Origin: Stagnimonas sp965279705
GTDB lineage: Bacteria > Pseudomonadota > Gammaproteobacteria > Nevskiales > Nevskiaceae
Assembly (NCBI GenBank): GCA_965279705.1
Contig: OZ257257.1
Coordinates: 310,001-374,000 of the forward strand
Length of the DNA: 64,000 nt
Direction: 5' to 3'
Shown here: positions 33,361-43,300 of the stretch, piece by piece
Layout of the letters: each line of letters opens with the position of its first letter
Position numbering within the stretch: position 1 is the stretch's first letter
The notes under the pieces: model-generated
Database searches by the model: none
What the model was told of the DNA's origin: nothing
Seen by the model: only the letters and a program-made list of their open reading frames with translations
Translations under genes and position numbers: made by a program

Positions 33361-35586
33361 TCATTGGCAGCTACCGCCGGTGGGCAGGCACTGGCCGTTG
33401 CTCTTGAGGAAATTGGCAGTCTGCCGCTGCATTTCCTGCGTGGTTGCGGCGTTACTGTCGGAGCCGCTGGGGTCGAGGATCGAGCCGTGATTGCCGGTGG
33501 CAAACACGGTCGCCACTTGCAGTTTCGCGCTGGTCTTTTGTGTCTGGGTGGCGAGCGGCGGCGACAACGGCCCGATCACGTCGAGGCCCAGCAGGGCGAT
33601 CATCGGATCGGTGCCGGAGAGGAAGCCGGTGATGGTCACCTTGTCCTGCCCCACACGCGTCGGGCCTGCGACCGCGACGTTGGGCAGCGTCGTGTCGTTG
33701 ACGACTTCGATCAGATGCAGTGGGTGCTTGGCCTTCAGATCGACCAGGTAGTTCACCGGGTCGGCGGCATCCACCAGCGTCTGCGCGAAGCGGATGAAAG
33801 TCTCGTAGTCGTCCGTGCCTTCGTTCACACCGCTGGCGGCGAGGCCGGCGGCGATGACCGGGCCGAAAGCATTGGAGGCATCTAGCAATTTGCCGATGCC
33901 CATGCCGGGCATGGCGAGCGTGGCGGCACCGACGCTGTCGTCCAGCGCCAAGTAAGTGCCACCGACCACGCCGCCGAGCGAGTGGCCGAGAAAGCGCACC
34001 TGCGAAGCATCGAGGTCCGGCACGCCGTCGCCGTCGGTGTCGATGCTGGCGATGCTCTTGCTCAGGCTCACCAGGTCAATTTCCGCCTGCCGCAGATTGT
34101 CGCGGCTGGTGATGAGGCTGGCGAGATTGACGAAGTGCTGGCCGCTGCTGTCCGGTGTGCCATCGGGCCCCGGTGCGGTGGTGCTGTTGTTGACCAGGTC
34201 GAGATCGAAGGTGCGCTCACGACCGGCTTGGCGCAGGGCGGCGAGCGGGCTAGAAGGCACGATGCCGTGCAGTGGCAAGTCGATGGCGACAACGACAAAC
34301 CCGGCGGCCGCGAGTGCCGGTGCGACCGCCAAGGCGTCGCCACGATTGCGGGTGATGCCGTGCTGGAAGATCACCACCGGCCAGCCGTTGGCGGGCTTGG
34401 TCTGACCCGAGTTGGCATTGGGCACGGTGACCAGCAGCGGGATCAGCTCGTCGGTTTTCTTCACCGGCAGCGGGAAGCACAGCGTGGTGGAAGTGCTCGG
34501 CTTCGCCGTTTGGCCATCGGGCAGCGTCGCGCCCACGGCAAATGCGCCGCAGGGTACCTGGCCGAGAAACTTGGCAGCCGTGTCGGGCTTGGTGGCGTCG
34601 GCTGCCCAGAATGTGGACAAGGGTGCGGTCGAGTTGGCGTTGCCACCGCTATTGGCGAGGTAATACGGCACCTGGATGACGCCGGAATAGATGTCGGCGA
34701 TGCCGGGCGCACCGATGATCGAGGTGTTGGCTCCGGTGTTCTGCAACTGCGTGAAGCGGGGAGTGGCGGCAGCGGCGAGCGCTTTCAGCGTCTTATCCGT
34801 TGAACCTGTCGTGAAGCTCCAGGCCAGCACCAGATCCGTTTCGGGGATGCTCGCCAGCTGGCCGAAGGCCTCGACCACGGGGCGGATCAACTGGCTACGC
34901 AGCTGCTCCAGCGTGGCTTTCTGCGCGGCGCTGTAGCTCGCCAGAATCGGCTCGCTCTGCTGCGACACCGGTGTGGCCGAGCGCAGTACGCGGAAGGCCG
35001 CCGAAGCGAGCACGCCCTTGCCCTCGGAGTTCTTCGCACCCGTCTTGAACGCCACCAGGTAGCGCGTCGACGGCGCGAGCGGCTTGAGCGGCTCGATGAG
35101 CACGCGCGTGCGCTGCCGGTTGATGGGCACCTGCGCGGTGCCAACGGCGGTGGTGGCGGGCGAGCCTTGTAGCGCGTAGTCGATGCCGGGCTTCAGCACC
35201 GCACCGGTCGCACTGTTGACGATCAGTAGATTGGGTGTGACGGTGGCGAGATCGACGAAGCCGGTCATGTCGAAGAACAGCGAGGCCGTGGTCGAGAAGC
35301 CATCACCCAGATTCGCCGCTTTGACGAACGGCGCATTGCGCGGATTGGGAATGTTGAGCGTCGGGTCGCTGAAACCCGCGAACAGACCATCGAAGGGGAA
35401 GGGGATCGACGCCGAATCGGCCGTGCTGATCGGCACCGGGTCGAACACCGACAGCGAATCGAAGGTTTGCGGGTTGTCGCCGGCGTTGCCGCCGATCTGA
35501 CTCTGGTTGCCAGTGCCGCCGCCGCAGGCGCTCAGCAGTGCGACGCTCGTGAGGCCCAGTACAGCGGCCATCGACCATGAACGCAT
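33361..35586 (-). CDS. Lipase/esterase lipoprotein of the Pla-1/cef (VolA-like) type
   Basis: From the ATG at 35586, preceded by GAGGAG, the product is 741 residues with a lipoprotein signal (MRSWSMAAVLGLTSVALLSAC, Cys21). The first ~280 residues resemble the 'virulence factor lipase N-terminal' region (FDPVPISTADSASIPFPFDG). The hydrolase part has QHGITRNRGDA and the nucleophile elbow GHSLGG near 535. It is probably surface-exposed or periplasmic and acts on lipids or polyesters. The DUF1302 gene follows 20 bp downstream in the same operon. Confidence 0.87.
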   Translation of the reverse strand: MRSWSMAAVLGLTSVALLSACGGGTGNQSQIGGNAGDNPQTFDSLSVFDPVPISTADSASIPFPFDGLFAGFSDPTLNIPNPRNAPFVKAANLGDGFSTTASLFFDMTGFVDLATVTPNLLIVNSATGAVLKPGIDYALQGSPATTAVGTAQVPINRQRTRVLIEPLKPLAPSTRYLVAFKTGAKNSEGKGVLASAAFRVLRSATPVSQQSEPILASYSAAQKATLEQLRSQLIRPVVEAFGQLASIPETDLVLAWSFTTGSTDKTLKALAAAATPRFTQLQNTGANTSIIGAPGIADIYSGVIQVPYYLANSGGNANSTAPLSTFWAADATKPDTAAKFLGQVPCGAFAVGATLPDGQTAKPSTSTTLCFPLPVKKTDELIPLLVTVPNANSGQTKPANGWPVVIFQHGITRNRGDALAVAPALAAAGFVVVAIDLPLHGIVPSSPLAALRQAGRERTFDLDLVNNSTTAPGPDGTPDSSGQHFVNLASLITSRDNLRQAEIDLVSLSKSIASIDTDGDGVPDLDASQVRFLGHSLGGVVGGTYLALDDSVGAATLAMPGMGIGKLLDASNAFGPVIAAGLAASGVNEGTDDYETFIRFAQTLVDAADPVNYLVDLKAKHPLHLIEVVNDTTLPNVAVAGPTRVGQDKVTITGFLSGTDPMIALLGLDVIGPLSPPLATQTQKTSAKLQVATVFATGNHGSILDPSGSDSNAATTQEMQRQTANFLKSNGQCLPTGGSCQ

Positions 35587-35768
35587 CGCGTTCTCCTCGT
35601 TGTGATTTATTGGTCTCGAAGGATGTGGATTGTGCGAATGCACAACCAGCGCGCGGCGCACCGTCTAGGTGCGCGATGCCGCCGCTCGTCGGGTACGAAC
35701 GGTAAAAATCCTACCGAATAGCGTGAACGGTGTATCCAGGCAGACGAACGGCGTCGTCGTGATGCGGC

Positions 35769-37343
35769 CTACGCGCGTTCGCAGAGCGCCTGTATGCGGG
35801 CCTGCCAAGCGCCCGTGCGCGAAATCAGTGCAAGCGGCATCCGGCGGCGTGCGATGTCTTGCGCGGTGCACGCACCTTCGTCCCGCACCGCGAGAATCAC
35901 CTCGGCTTCGATGAAGGGTGCATCTTCAACCAGGCGTGCCGCCCACTCGGGCGCTTCATCCAGCAGTGCCAGAACGCGGCCGATGCGGGTGCCGTGCCGG
36001 AGCGTCAGGGACTCGGCGATATCGCGCGCCAAGCCTCTGCGCTCCAGCCCCGCCACCGCCTCGGTCTGCCAACCGGTGAAGTCACCGAGCATCACCGAGC
36101 CTTCGCGCGTGCCGACTGGTGCGCCGGGCAGCGGATAGCGGTGCGTGAGGCTGACCGGGCCGGACTTTTCGAGCATGGTGTAAACCGCGTCGATCACCTC
36201 CGCCGCGTCGCAGCGGGCGGTGGTGTACTTGCCGCCGATGGGCCAGATCAAACCGGGTCGCGGGGTGGTGATGCTGAACTCGCGGGTCTGCGCCGAGAGC
36301 GATTCGGCATCCTCGGCCTGCAAGGTGCGCGCACCGGCAAAGCCTGAGATCACATCTGCATCGGTCCAGCCCAGGCCCGGCATGAGCGCGCGCACGGCGT
36401 CGAGCAGATAGGTCTGCTCGGCGGGCGTGACGACCGCCTGCGTCACATCGGCCACGCTCGATTCGGTGGTGCCCAGCAGCGTGCGGCCATACCAGGGGAT
36501 GACGAAAAACACGCGGCCGTCCTGCGGCGCGGTGAGCAGGAAGGCGTCCTGCAGGCCAGGGATGTGCGGCAGCACCAGATGGATGCCCTTCACCAGTTTC
36601 ACGGCGGGTGCGGCTTCGCCCAGGGCGGTGGTGGTAAGTGCACGCGCCCAGGGGCCGGCGGCATTGATGGTGACCTCGGCGTGGATCGCAAAGGTGTCGC
36701 CAGTCACGGTGTCTCGCACCTCGGCACCGGTGACGCGACCCTGCACATCGAGCAGCGATTCGGCGGCGATGCCGGTCGCGCAAATGGCACCGGCACCTTG
36801 CGCGGCGGCGGCCACCACCATTGCCATGCGGGCATCATCTTCCTGGCAGTCGCCGTAGCGCAGGCCGCCCTTCAAGCCCTCGGCATTGAGATAGGGGTGC
36901 TCCTGCAACAGCGCCTCTCGCGAGAACGATTTGTGGCGCGGCACCGGTTGCTTGCCGGTGGCGAGAAAGTCGTAGAGCGTGAGGCCAGCCAAGAGTTGCA
37001 GGCGGCCGACGCGCGCGGTCTTCCACACTGGCAGCTTGAAGTTGAGCGGACGCACCAGGTGGGGTGCTATCTCGCTGAGCACGCGGCGCTCCTTGAGCGC
37101 ATGGCTGACCAGGCGGAACTCGAAATGTTCGAGATAGCGCAGGCCGCCGTGGATGAGCTTGGACGAAGACTGCGAGGTGCCCGAGCCCCAGTCGGTTTTC
37201 TCGATCAGCGCCACGCTGAGGCCGCGCAACGCGGCATCGTACGCGGCCCACACGCCATAGATGCCCCCGCCAACTACCAGCACATCGAAGCGCTTGTTCT
37301 TCAAACCCTCGACGTCGCGTAGCAGCGGAAAGGCACTGGCCAT
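35769..37343 (-). CDS. glpD: Glycerol-3-phosphate dehydrogenase (FAD, GlpD type)
   Basis: A 524-residue flavoenzyme that oxidises sn-glycerol-3-phosphate to dihydroxyacetone phosphate and passes electrons to ubiquinone at the membrane. The FAD-binding loop is VGGGIYGVWAAYDAALRG (from residue 24), followed by SSSKLIHGGLRYLEHFEFRL and a C-terminal IGGKYTTAR. E. coli GlpD (501) is similar in size and motifs. Its ATG overlaps the SDR stop by one base, placing it last in a three-gene operon with the SDR and a FadE-derived protein. No glpK or glpF is in the window. Confidence 0.92.
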   Translation of the reverse strand: MASAFPLLRDVEGLKNKRFDVLVVGGGIYGVWAAYDAALRGLSVALIEKTDWGSGTSQSSSKLIHGGLRYLEHFEFRLVSHALKERRVLSEIAPHLVRPLNFKLPVWKTARVGRLQLLAGLTLYDFLATGKQPVPRHKSFSREALLQEHPYLNAEGLKGGLRYGDCQEDDARMAMVVAAAAQGAGAICATGIAAESLLDVQGRVTGAEVRDTVTGDTFAIHAEVTINAAGPWARALTTTALGEAAPAVKLVKGIHLVLPHIPGLQDAFLLTAPQDGRVFFVIPWYGRTLLGTTESSVADVTQAVVTPAEQTYLLDAVRALMPGLGWTDADVISGFAGARTLQAEDAESLSAQTREFSITTPRPGLIWPIGGKYTTARCDAAEVIDAVYTMLEKSGPVSLTHRYPLPGAPVGTREGSVMLGDFTGWQTEAVAGLERRGLARDIAESLTLRHGTRIGRVLALLDEAPEWAARLVEDAPFIEAEVILAVRDEGACTAQDIARRRMPLALISRTGAWQARIQALCERA

Positions 37344-38002
37344 CAGCGATACACCAACTCGATATCAAACCGACCTTTGGGCTGCCGGTGCAGCTTGATG
37401 AAGCTCTGCGCGATCAGGTGTGGATCGAAGTGCGTGCCCTGCTGCACGAAGCCGTGCACGGTGACGGTGGCCACATGAATGCCATGCACGCCGTATTCCT
37501 GCGCCAGCGTGTGGGTCAGGCTCTTGAGCGCGGCCTTGCAGAGGGAGAGCGAGGCGTAGTCGGCCGTGGGGTGATCGGCCAGGCCGCCGCCGGTGAATAG
37601 CAGGCTGCCCCCACCTGCTACCCGCATGTCGGCTGCGAGCGCCTGCGCACAGACCAGCGCACCTGCGACATTGGCGCGGAACTCGCGCACCAGTTGCTCG
37701 ATGTCGAGTGCGGCCGGTCGCGCGCGCTGCACGCTGGCAACGTTGTAGATAAGCACGCGCGGCGGCCCGAGTTCGAGCTGCGATTGCCTGAGGGCGGCGC
37801 GCAGGCTTTCGGTATCGCCTGCATCGGCCGCAAAGGCGCGGGCGTTGCGGCCGGTGGTCCAGGCGATTTCGGTGGTCTGTGCCACCAGCCGCTCGGGGTG
37901 GCGCGCGATCAGCGCGATGTCGTAACCCTCGCGCGCAAACGCCAGCGCGCAGGCCTGGCCTATGCCGGGCCCGGCACCGACGATGAGGCAGGTTTCAGCC
38001 AT
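37343..38002 (-). CDS. SDR-fold protein lacking the catalytic Ser and Tyr
   Basis: From the ATG at 38002 the product is 219 residues. The dinucleotide loop is IVGAGPGIGQACALAFAREG (from residue 6) and the Asn segment is FRANVAGALVCAQ. The usual YxxxK becomes LSLCK (in YASLSLCKAALKSL), leaving Lys but putting Leu where Tyr belongs; the Ser position reads FTGGG. It may bind NAD(P) without the standard SDR chemistry. It overlaps the FadE-derived gene by 8 bp and glpD by 1 bp. Confidence 0.85.
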   Translation of the reverse strand: MAETCLIVGAGPGIGQACALAFAREGYDIALIARHPERLVAQTTEIAWTTGRNARAFAADAGDTESLRAALRQSQLELGPPRVLIYNVASVQRARPAALDIEQLVREFRANVAGALVCAQALAADMRVAGGGSLLFTGGGLADHPTADYASLSLCKAALKSLTHTLAQEYGVHGIHVATVTVHGFVQQGTHFDPHLIAQSFIKLHRQPKGRFDIELVYR

Positions 38003-39482
38003 GCGGGGGTCGTGCCTCTGCGCTGCTGGCCGCCTTGATGGAGTCGGCAAAATCGATCGCCTCACCGAGCACTGCGGCCTCGTCGTCATCGACCAGATGC
38101 AGGCGCGCGGCAGCGGTCAGGCGCGCGCGGTCATCGGCAGGCGGCGGCTCGAACTGCGCGGTCTTCAACTGCCGCAGCGTCGGTTCGAGCTTGCGCAGGG
38201 TTTCGATGCGTTTTTCCAGATCATCGAGTGCCGGGTGCGTCGCAATGCCGGTACGCAGGCGCGCGCGCACCGAGGGCTCGCGTAGCAGCGCCGTCGCGGC
38301 AGCGGCTTCCTCGGCCACCGTCGGCACCCGTGCGCGGCGGCCCAGCGGCAGGCAGATGGCCTTGGTCGCGAGGCGCAGGCCGGTGTGCGGCAGTTCTTGC
38401 AGCGCGACCCAGAGCGCTTCTTCAAATGCGGCGAGCGAGCGGCGCAGGGCGTTGACGACCACCGCGCGTTCGGTGAGCGGCTGCGTGGCGGTGCTGTGCC
38501 AGGTGAGCAGGGCGAGCATCGACTGCAAGGCTTCGAGCGCTGCGGCCAGGCGCGGCGCAAAGCCCGGCGCCTGCAGGTTGAGCAGGGGCAGCGCGAGCAA
38601 TAAATCGGTCGCCACCGCGAAGCGTGACTGCGCGAGCCGCGCCTGCCGCACGAAGGGCTTGAGTGCGTCGTCGCCCTCGGCGGGGATCAGCAGCGCGCCG
38701 CTTAAGCCGCCCACCAGTGCACGCGCGGCGTTTTGCAGGGCGTGGCCAAAGGCATCCCACACCGCGCGGTCGAAAGTGAGCAGGCGGTGCGCTTCGTGCG
38801 GGTCGGCCGCGGCCGCGAGCCAGTCGGGGTAGTGCGGATGCACGGCGGCGAGGATGGACAGCAGGCGGGCGTTGTCTTCTGCCTTCACTTCTTCCACGCG
38901 CGGTGCGCTGCCGTGGCCGAGTAGCGTCGCGCCATGCCGCGCCAGCCGCCAGGCCTCGCGGGCGGGCACGCGCGCTGGCCGGCCCGCCAGCAGCCGTAGG
39001 GCGACGCGGTGCAGCGCGGTACTGGTCATCAGGCCTTCAGCGATGCGTGCCTGCGCACCGGTGGGCGTGGGCAGCTCCAAAGGGGACATCAGCCGGTGCG
39101 AGAGGGCGGCACCGAAGGCTTCGAGCCGGATATCGGCCTGCGGGTCGGCGGGTTTCTCCAGCAGCGGGAAGGTCGCTGACCAGTCGCCGGAGACCAAGGC
39201 GGCGCCGGGGCCGCGCTCGCCCTCGATGGAGGCGGGCGGCGTCAGCGTGAGAAAGCGGTTGAGCAGCGGCAGCGTCAGCCACTCCTGTCGTACGGCAGCC
39301 ACGTTGAGCGGCACGAACAAGGCGAGTGTCGCGAGCAGCAGCAGCGCAAAGGTGCCGAGCGAGGCCCCGAGCCAGCCGTAGAACAGCACCGTCACGCCCA
39401 CTACGCCGGTCGCCGTCGTCAGCGGCGCACCGCGATATGCGAGCACGAGGGCGACGGTGAGAAAAACGAGCAGCCAGAACAT
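37995..39482 (-). CDS. FadE-derived protein without the acyl-CoA dehydrogenase core
   Basis: From the ATG at 39482 the product is 495 residues, against 814 in E. coli FadE. The N-terminus (two hydrophobic helices, then VPLNVAAVRQEWLTLPLLNR and TLTPPAS) matches the FadE N-terminus (VPFNFAPMRKSMISAPVFRG, VMPPMS). From about residue 215 (AAVHPHYPDWL, FDRAVWDAFGHALQNA) it follows the FadE/DUF1974 tail through LPLGRRARVPT and DDDEAAVL. The roughly 330 residues between, with the FAD site and catalytic Glu, are missing. Function unknown. It heads an operon with an SDR and glpD and diverges from coq7 (46 bp). Confidence 0.72.
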   Translation of the reverse strand: MFWLLVFLTVALVLAYRGAPLTTATGVVGVTVLFYGWLGASLGTFALLLLATLALFVPLNVAAVRQEWLTLPLLNRFLTLTPPASIEGERGPGAALVSGDWSATFPLLEKPADPQADIRLEAFGAALSHRLMSPLELPTPTGAQARIAEGLMTSTALHRVALRLLAGRPARVPAREAWRLARHGATLLGHGSAPRVEEVKAEDNARLLSILAAVHPHYPDWLAAAADPHEAHRLLTFDRAVWDAFGHALQNAARALVGGLSGALLIPAEGDDALKPFVRQARLAQSRFAVATDLLLALPLLNLQAPGFAPRLAAALEALQSMLALLTWHSTATQPLTERAVVVNALRRSLAAFEEALWVALQELPHTGLRLATKAICLPLGRRARVPTVAEEAAAATALLREPSVRARLRTGIATHPALDDLEKRIETLRKLEPTLRQLKTAQFEPPPADDRARLTAAARLHLVDDDEAAVLGEAIDFADSIKAASSAEARPPHG

Positions 39483-39528
39483 GAGTGCGGTCGTAGAATC
39501 GGGATCAACTCTATTGTCGCCGCAAACC

Positions 39529-40170
39529 ATGACCGACACGACTCGCCTGCATTCGCCGTTGGACCAGTTGCTCGCCAGCTTCGGCGATGGCCTGAAGTCG
39601 CTGGCCGCCGCCGGTGCGTCGCATCGGGCGCGACCGGCATCGGCATCGGCAACGCTGTCTGATGCAGAACGCGCGGAGGCGGCATCGCTGATGCGCGTCA
39701 ACCACGCTGGCGAAGTAGCGGCGCAGGGTCTGTATCACGGTCAGGCGCTGATGGCCCGCGACCCGGTGATCCGCCAGCAGCTGCTGGCTGCCGCCAAGGA
39801 GGAGCAGGACCATCTGCACTGGTGCGCCGAGCGTCTGCAGGAACTGGGTGATGGACCCAGCAGACTCACGCCGCTCTGGTATGCCGGGTCGGCAGCCATT
39901 GGCGCACTCGCAGGGCTTCGCAGCGATGCCGTGAGCCTGGGCTTTGTCGCCGAAACCGAGCGGCAGGTGAGCGCGCATCTGGGCGAACACTTGCAGCGGC
40001 TGCCCACTGGCGATGCTGCCTCGCGCGCCGTGGTGCAGGCGATGAAGAGCGATGAAGAGCGCCACGGCCAGGAAGCGCTCGATGCCGGCGGCAAACTACC
40101 ACCCGCACCAGTGCGTGGACTGATGCGCCTGGTGGCCAACGTGATGAAGTTCGGCGCGGCGCGCTTCTAG
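39529..40170 (+). CDS. coq7: Demethoxyubiquinone hydroxylase Coq7
   Basis: From the ATG at 39529 the product is 213 residues. Coq7 adds the last hydroxyl group in ubiquinone synthesis at the membrane. The di-iron ligands lie in four helices: LMRVNHAGEVAA, AKEEQDHLHW, ETERQVSAHL and DEERHGQEAL, the usual E...ExxH...E...ExxH pattern. A Ser/Ala-rich N-terminal 45 residues is not conserved. Its start is 46 bp from that of the divergent FadE-derived gene, so the promoters overlap. Confidence 0.94.
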   Translation: MTDTTRLHSPLDQLLASFGDGLKSLAAAGASHRARPASASATLSDAERAEAASLMRVNHAGEVAAQGLYHGQALMARDPVIRQQLLAAAKEEQDHLHWCAERLQELGDGPSRLTPLWYAGSAAIGALAGLRSDAVSLGFVAETERQVSAHLGEHLQRLPTGDAASRAVVQAMKSDEERHGQEALDAGGKLPPAPVRGLMRLVANVMKFGAARF

Positions 40171-40360
40171 TCAATTAAAAACAGTCGGCGTTTGTTCTGC
40201 TGCCGTGCAGCAGCAGAGTGGCGATAAGCCAATTTTCCCGCTGGTGCGCGCCTCGTCCCGGCACTAGGGTTGCGAGCATTAAAAATACGTTGGCAATCAT
40301 TGCTGACGATTGGTCTTCTGTACGGACACAGGGCCAGTAGAAATCCCGGAGAGCTTTGTC

Positions 40361-43300
40361 ATGCAACATCCCAGAATCACCCCGTCGGCCCGACTGTCGC
40401 TATCTCTCGCCGCACTGACGCTGGCAAGCCTGCTGCTCACTGGGTGTGGCAACAGCCAGGTTCCTGGTGCTTCCGCAGTCAACCCGAGCAATCCGGGCTC
40501 CGCCACCGGGCGAAGGTTCTTCATCAAGCCGGGCGCAAATGCCACTACCGACATGGTGAGCGCGATGATCCAGGCGGCACCGGGTGATGTCATCGAGTTC
40601 GACTGCGGCTACTTCGAGCTGAGCAATACCTTCCAGCTCACCGACACCGAAGATGTGCTGGTGAAGGGCTGCGGCAAAGACAAGACCGTGCTGAGCTTCA
40701 AGAACAACAACGCGCCCGAAGGCGTGCTAGCGGTCAATGTGCGCGGCCTGACGTACCAGGATTTCACTGTTGCCGACACCGGCGGCAATGGCTTCGAGTT
40801 GCGCGGCGTCGACAACGCCAAGCTGCTGCGAGTGCGTGCGATCTGGAGCAGTGGCGGCGGCCGCGAAAGCGCGGACCCGATCACGGCCGAGAACTATAAA
40901 GATCGTTTGCATGTGCCCTGCACCGATCCGCCGACCCAAGACCCCACCGCACCCGAGAACGCGCTGGGAGACACCACATCGCCCGACTACACGCCTAGCC
41001 CCAAGTCCGGGCGCTACGGCATCTATCCGGTGTCGTCCGAGAACATTCTTGTGGACGATGCGGAGTCGATTGGCGCCTCCGACGCTGGCATCTACGTCGG
41101 CCAGACCAACAACGCCATCATCAAGAACTCGCGCTCGGCCTACAACGTGTTCGGCTTCGAGATCGAGAACGTGCAGGGCGGCGAATACGCCAACAATCTG
41201 GCCGAGTGCAACACCGGTGGCTTCCTGGTGTATGACCTCGATGGTCTGCGGCAGTACGGCGATCGCTCGCGCATGTATGGCAACGTTGCGCGCAACAACA
41301 ACACCTACAATTTCACCTCGGGTGGCATCGTCGGCTCTGTGCCGCCGGGCAGCGGCATGATCACGCTGAGCTACGACCGCATCGACATCTTCGACAACAC
41401 CTTCGAGAACAACAACACCGCCGGCATCATCCACACCAGCTACGAGGTCTTCCCTGAAGGTGCGGGCCGGCCGAACGAGAAGCGCATCGACTGGTACACC
41501 GAAGGCGTGCACATCTTCCGCAACAAGTTCATCAACAACGGCAATGCGCTGCCGATCATCACCACGAAGGCGCTTGCCGCGGGGGATGTGGCCAAGGTGC
41601 TGCCCTTGGTCATCGGCGTCAAAAACCAGCTGGCCTGCGCGCTGCCGCAAAATCTTGCCGCCTGCGCCGCTGCCGGCGTGGCGGGCGGCTTGGGCACGCA
41701 CACCGCCGGATTCCGTGGTGCGCACATCCTGTGGGACGGTCTGGTCGATACGCTGGCCGACTGCCCCTACCCCAAGAAAGCCAACGGCGACCCGGTGCCG
41801 ATGGATGCGCGCGGCAAACCGCTGCACACCAACGAAGACCCGGACCCGGCCTGCCATTACAACGGCTACAAGTTCGATACCAAGGCCACCGGCAGCCCGC
41901 GCATCAAGCCCGACTGGTTCATGAGCTGCATCGACGAAGACAACGAGTTCTCGGCCGACAGCCTGGCCTTCGTCAACTTCCACGGCACCAAGGGTGCGAA
42001 TGCGGCGATCAAGCTGGCCGTAGGTGCCACACCGTCACTCACTGATTTGACCGAGCTGCAAGAGTTGCCGTCGAGCTTCGACCTGACCCCGCATCGCTGC
42101 AAGGCCAGCTACGGCAAAAACCTGCCGCTGCTACCGCCGGTGGTGATCCCGCCGTTCGTGCGTTCGGGGCTCATCGACGCTGCGCCGGCGCAGGCCGAGA
42201 TTGATCGCCTGTGCGGCAAGGTGATGGCGACAGGCGTGGTCAATTTCGACGCCAGCAAGGTCAACTGCCCAACGCTCGATCAGTACAACCTGTTCCGCGA
42301 TCCGCAGGACCCGACCAGTGCCGCCAACAGTGCCGGCGTGCCGTATTCGCTCAACAGCAAACTGTTCTCCGACTACGCGGTGAAATATCGCGTGCTGTAC
42401 ATGCCGTCCGGCACCAAGGCGGTCTATCGCGAGGCCGCGAGCGACGGTGCGAATGCCGTTATCGTGTTCCCGGTCGGCACCATCATCGCCAAGAGCTTTG
42501 CCTTCGATGACGAAGACAAGGGCACTGAAGACGTGATCGAAACCCGCCTGCTCATCAAGCGTACCGCCACCAACGGCGCCGCGCGCTGGCAGGGCATGAG
42601 CTACCGCTGGACCACCGAGAACGGCAAGCGCGTCGCCAAACTCGCCCTGGGTGGCGGCACCGCTGCGGTGTCTTGGAAGCACACCGATATCGATTCCGGC
42701 GTGCTGCACACCGGCAGCACCGATAGCTATCTCATCCCCAACGCCAACCAGTGCCTGAGCTGCCACTCGCGCGAAGATGCCGAACCAGGCTCTGCACCGA
42801 TCGGCCCGAAAGTGCGCTTCATGAACAAGCCGTACAAGCCGGAGAGCAACAAGGTGAGCGGCCAGAGCCAGCATGAGATCGCGGGCAAGAACCAGATCGA
42901 CTATCTGTGCTCCAAGGGACTGATGACGGGCTGCCCGACTGATCGGGGTGTCGACAACATGACCCAGGTCGCCAAGCTGCTGGAGAAGAGCCCGGTCTAC
43001 AACGTACCCGGCAGCTCCGGCTTTGCCGCCAATACGCCAGAAGACATCGAAGCCCGCTCACGCGCCTGGCTGGAAGTGAACTGCCAGCACTGCCACAACG
43101 TGCGCGGCTTTGCGGCTAGCACCGGCTTCTATCTGGACTCGCTGCGCAAGGTGGACACGACCTATGGTGTCTGCAAGACCACCACCGCGACCGGCACCGA
43201 AGGCCGCGGCGGCCGCACGTACGACATCCATCCTGCGAATGCTGCGGACTCCATCATCCCCTTCCGCATCGGGCCGGAGGCCACCTTGCCCTCCGCGCGC

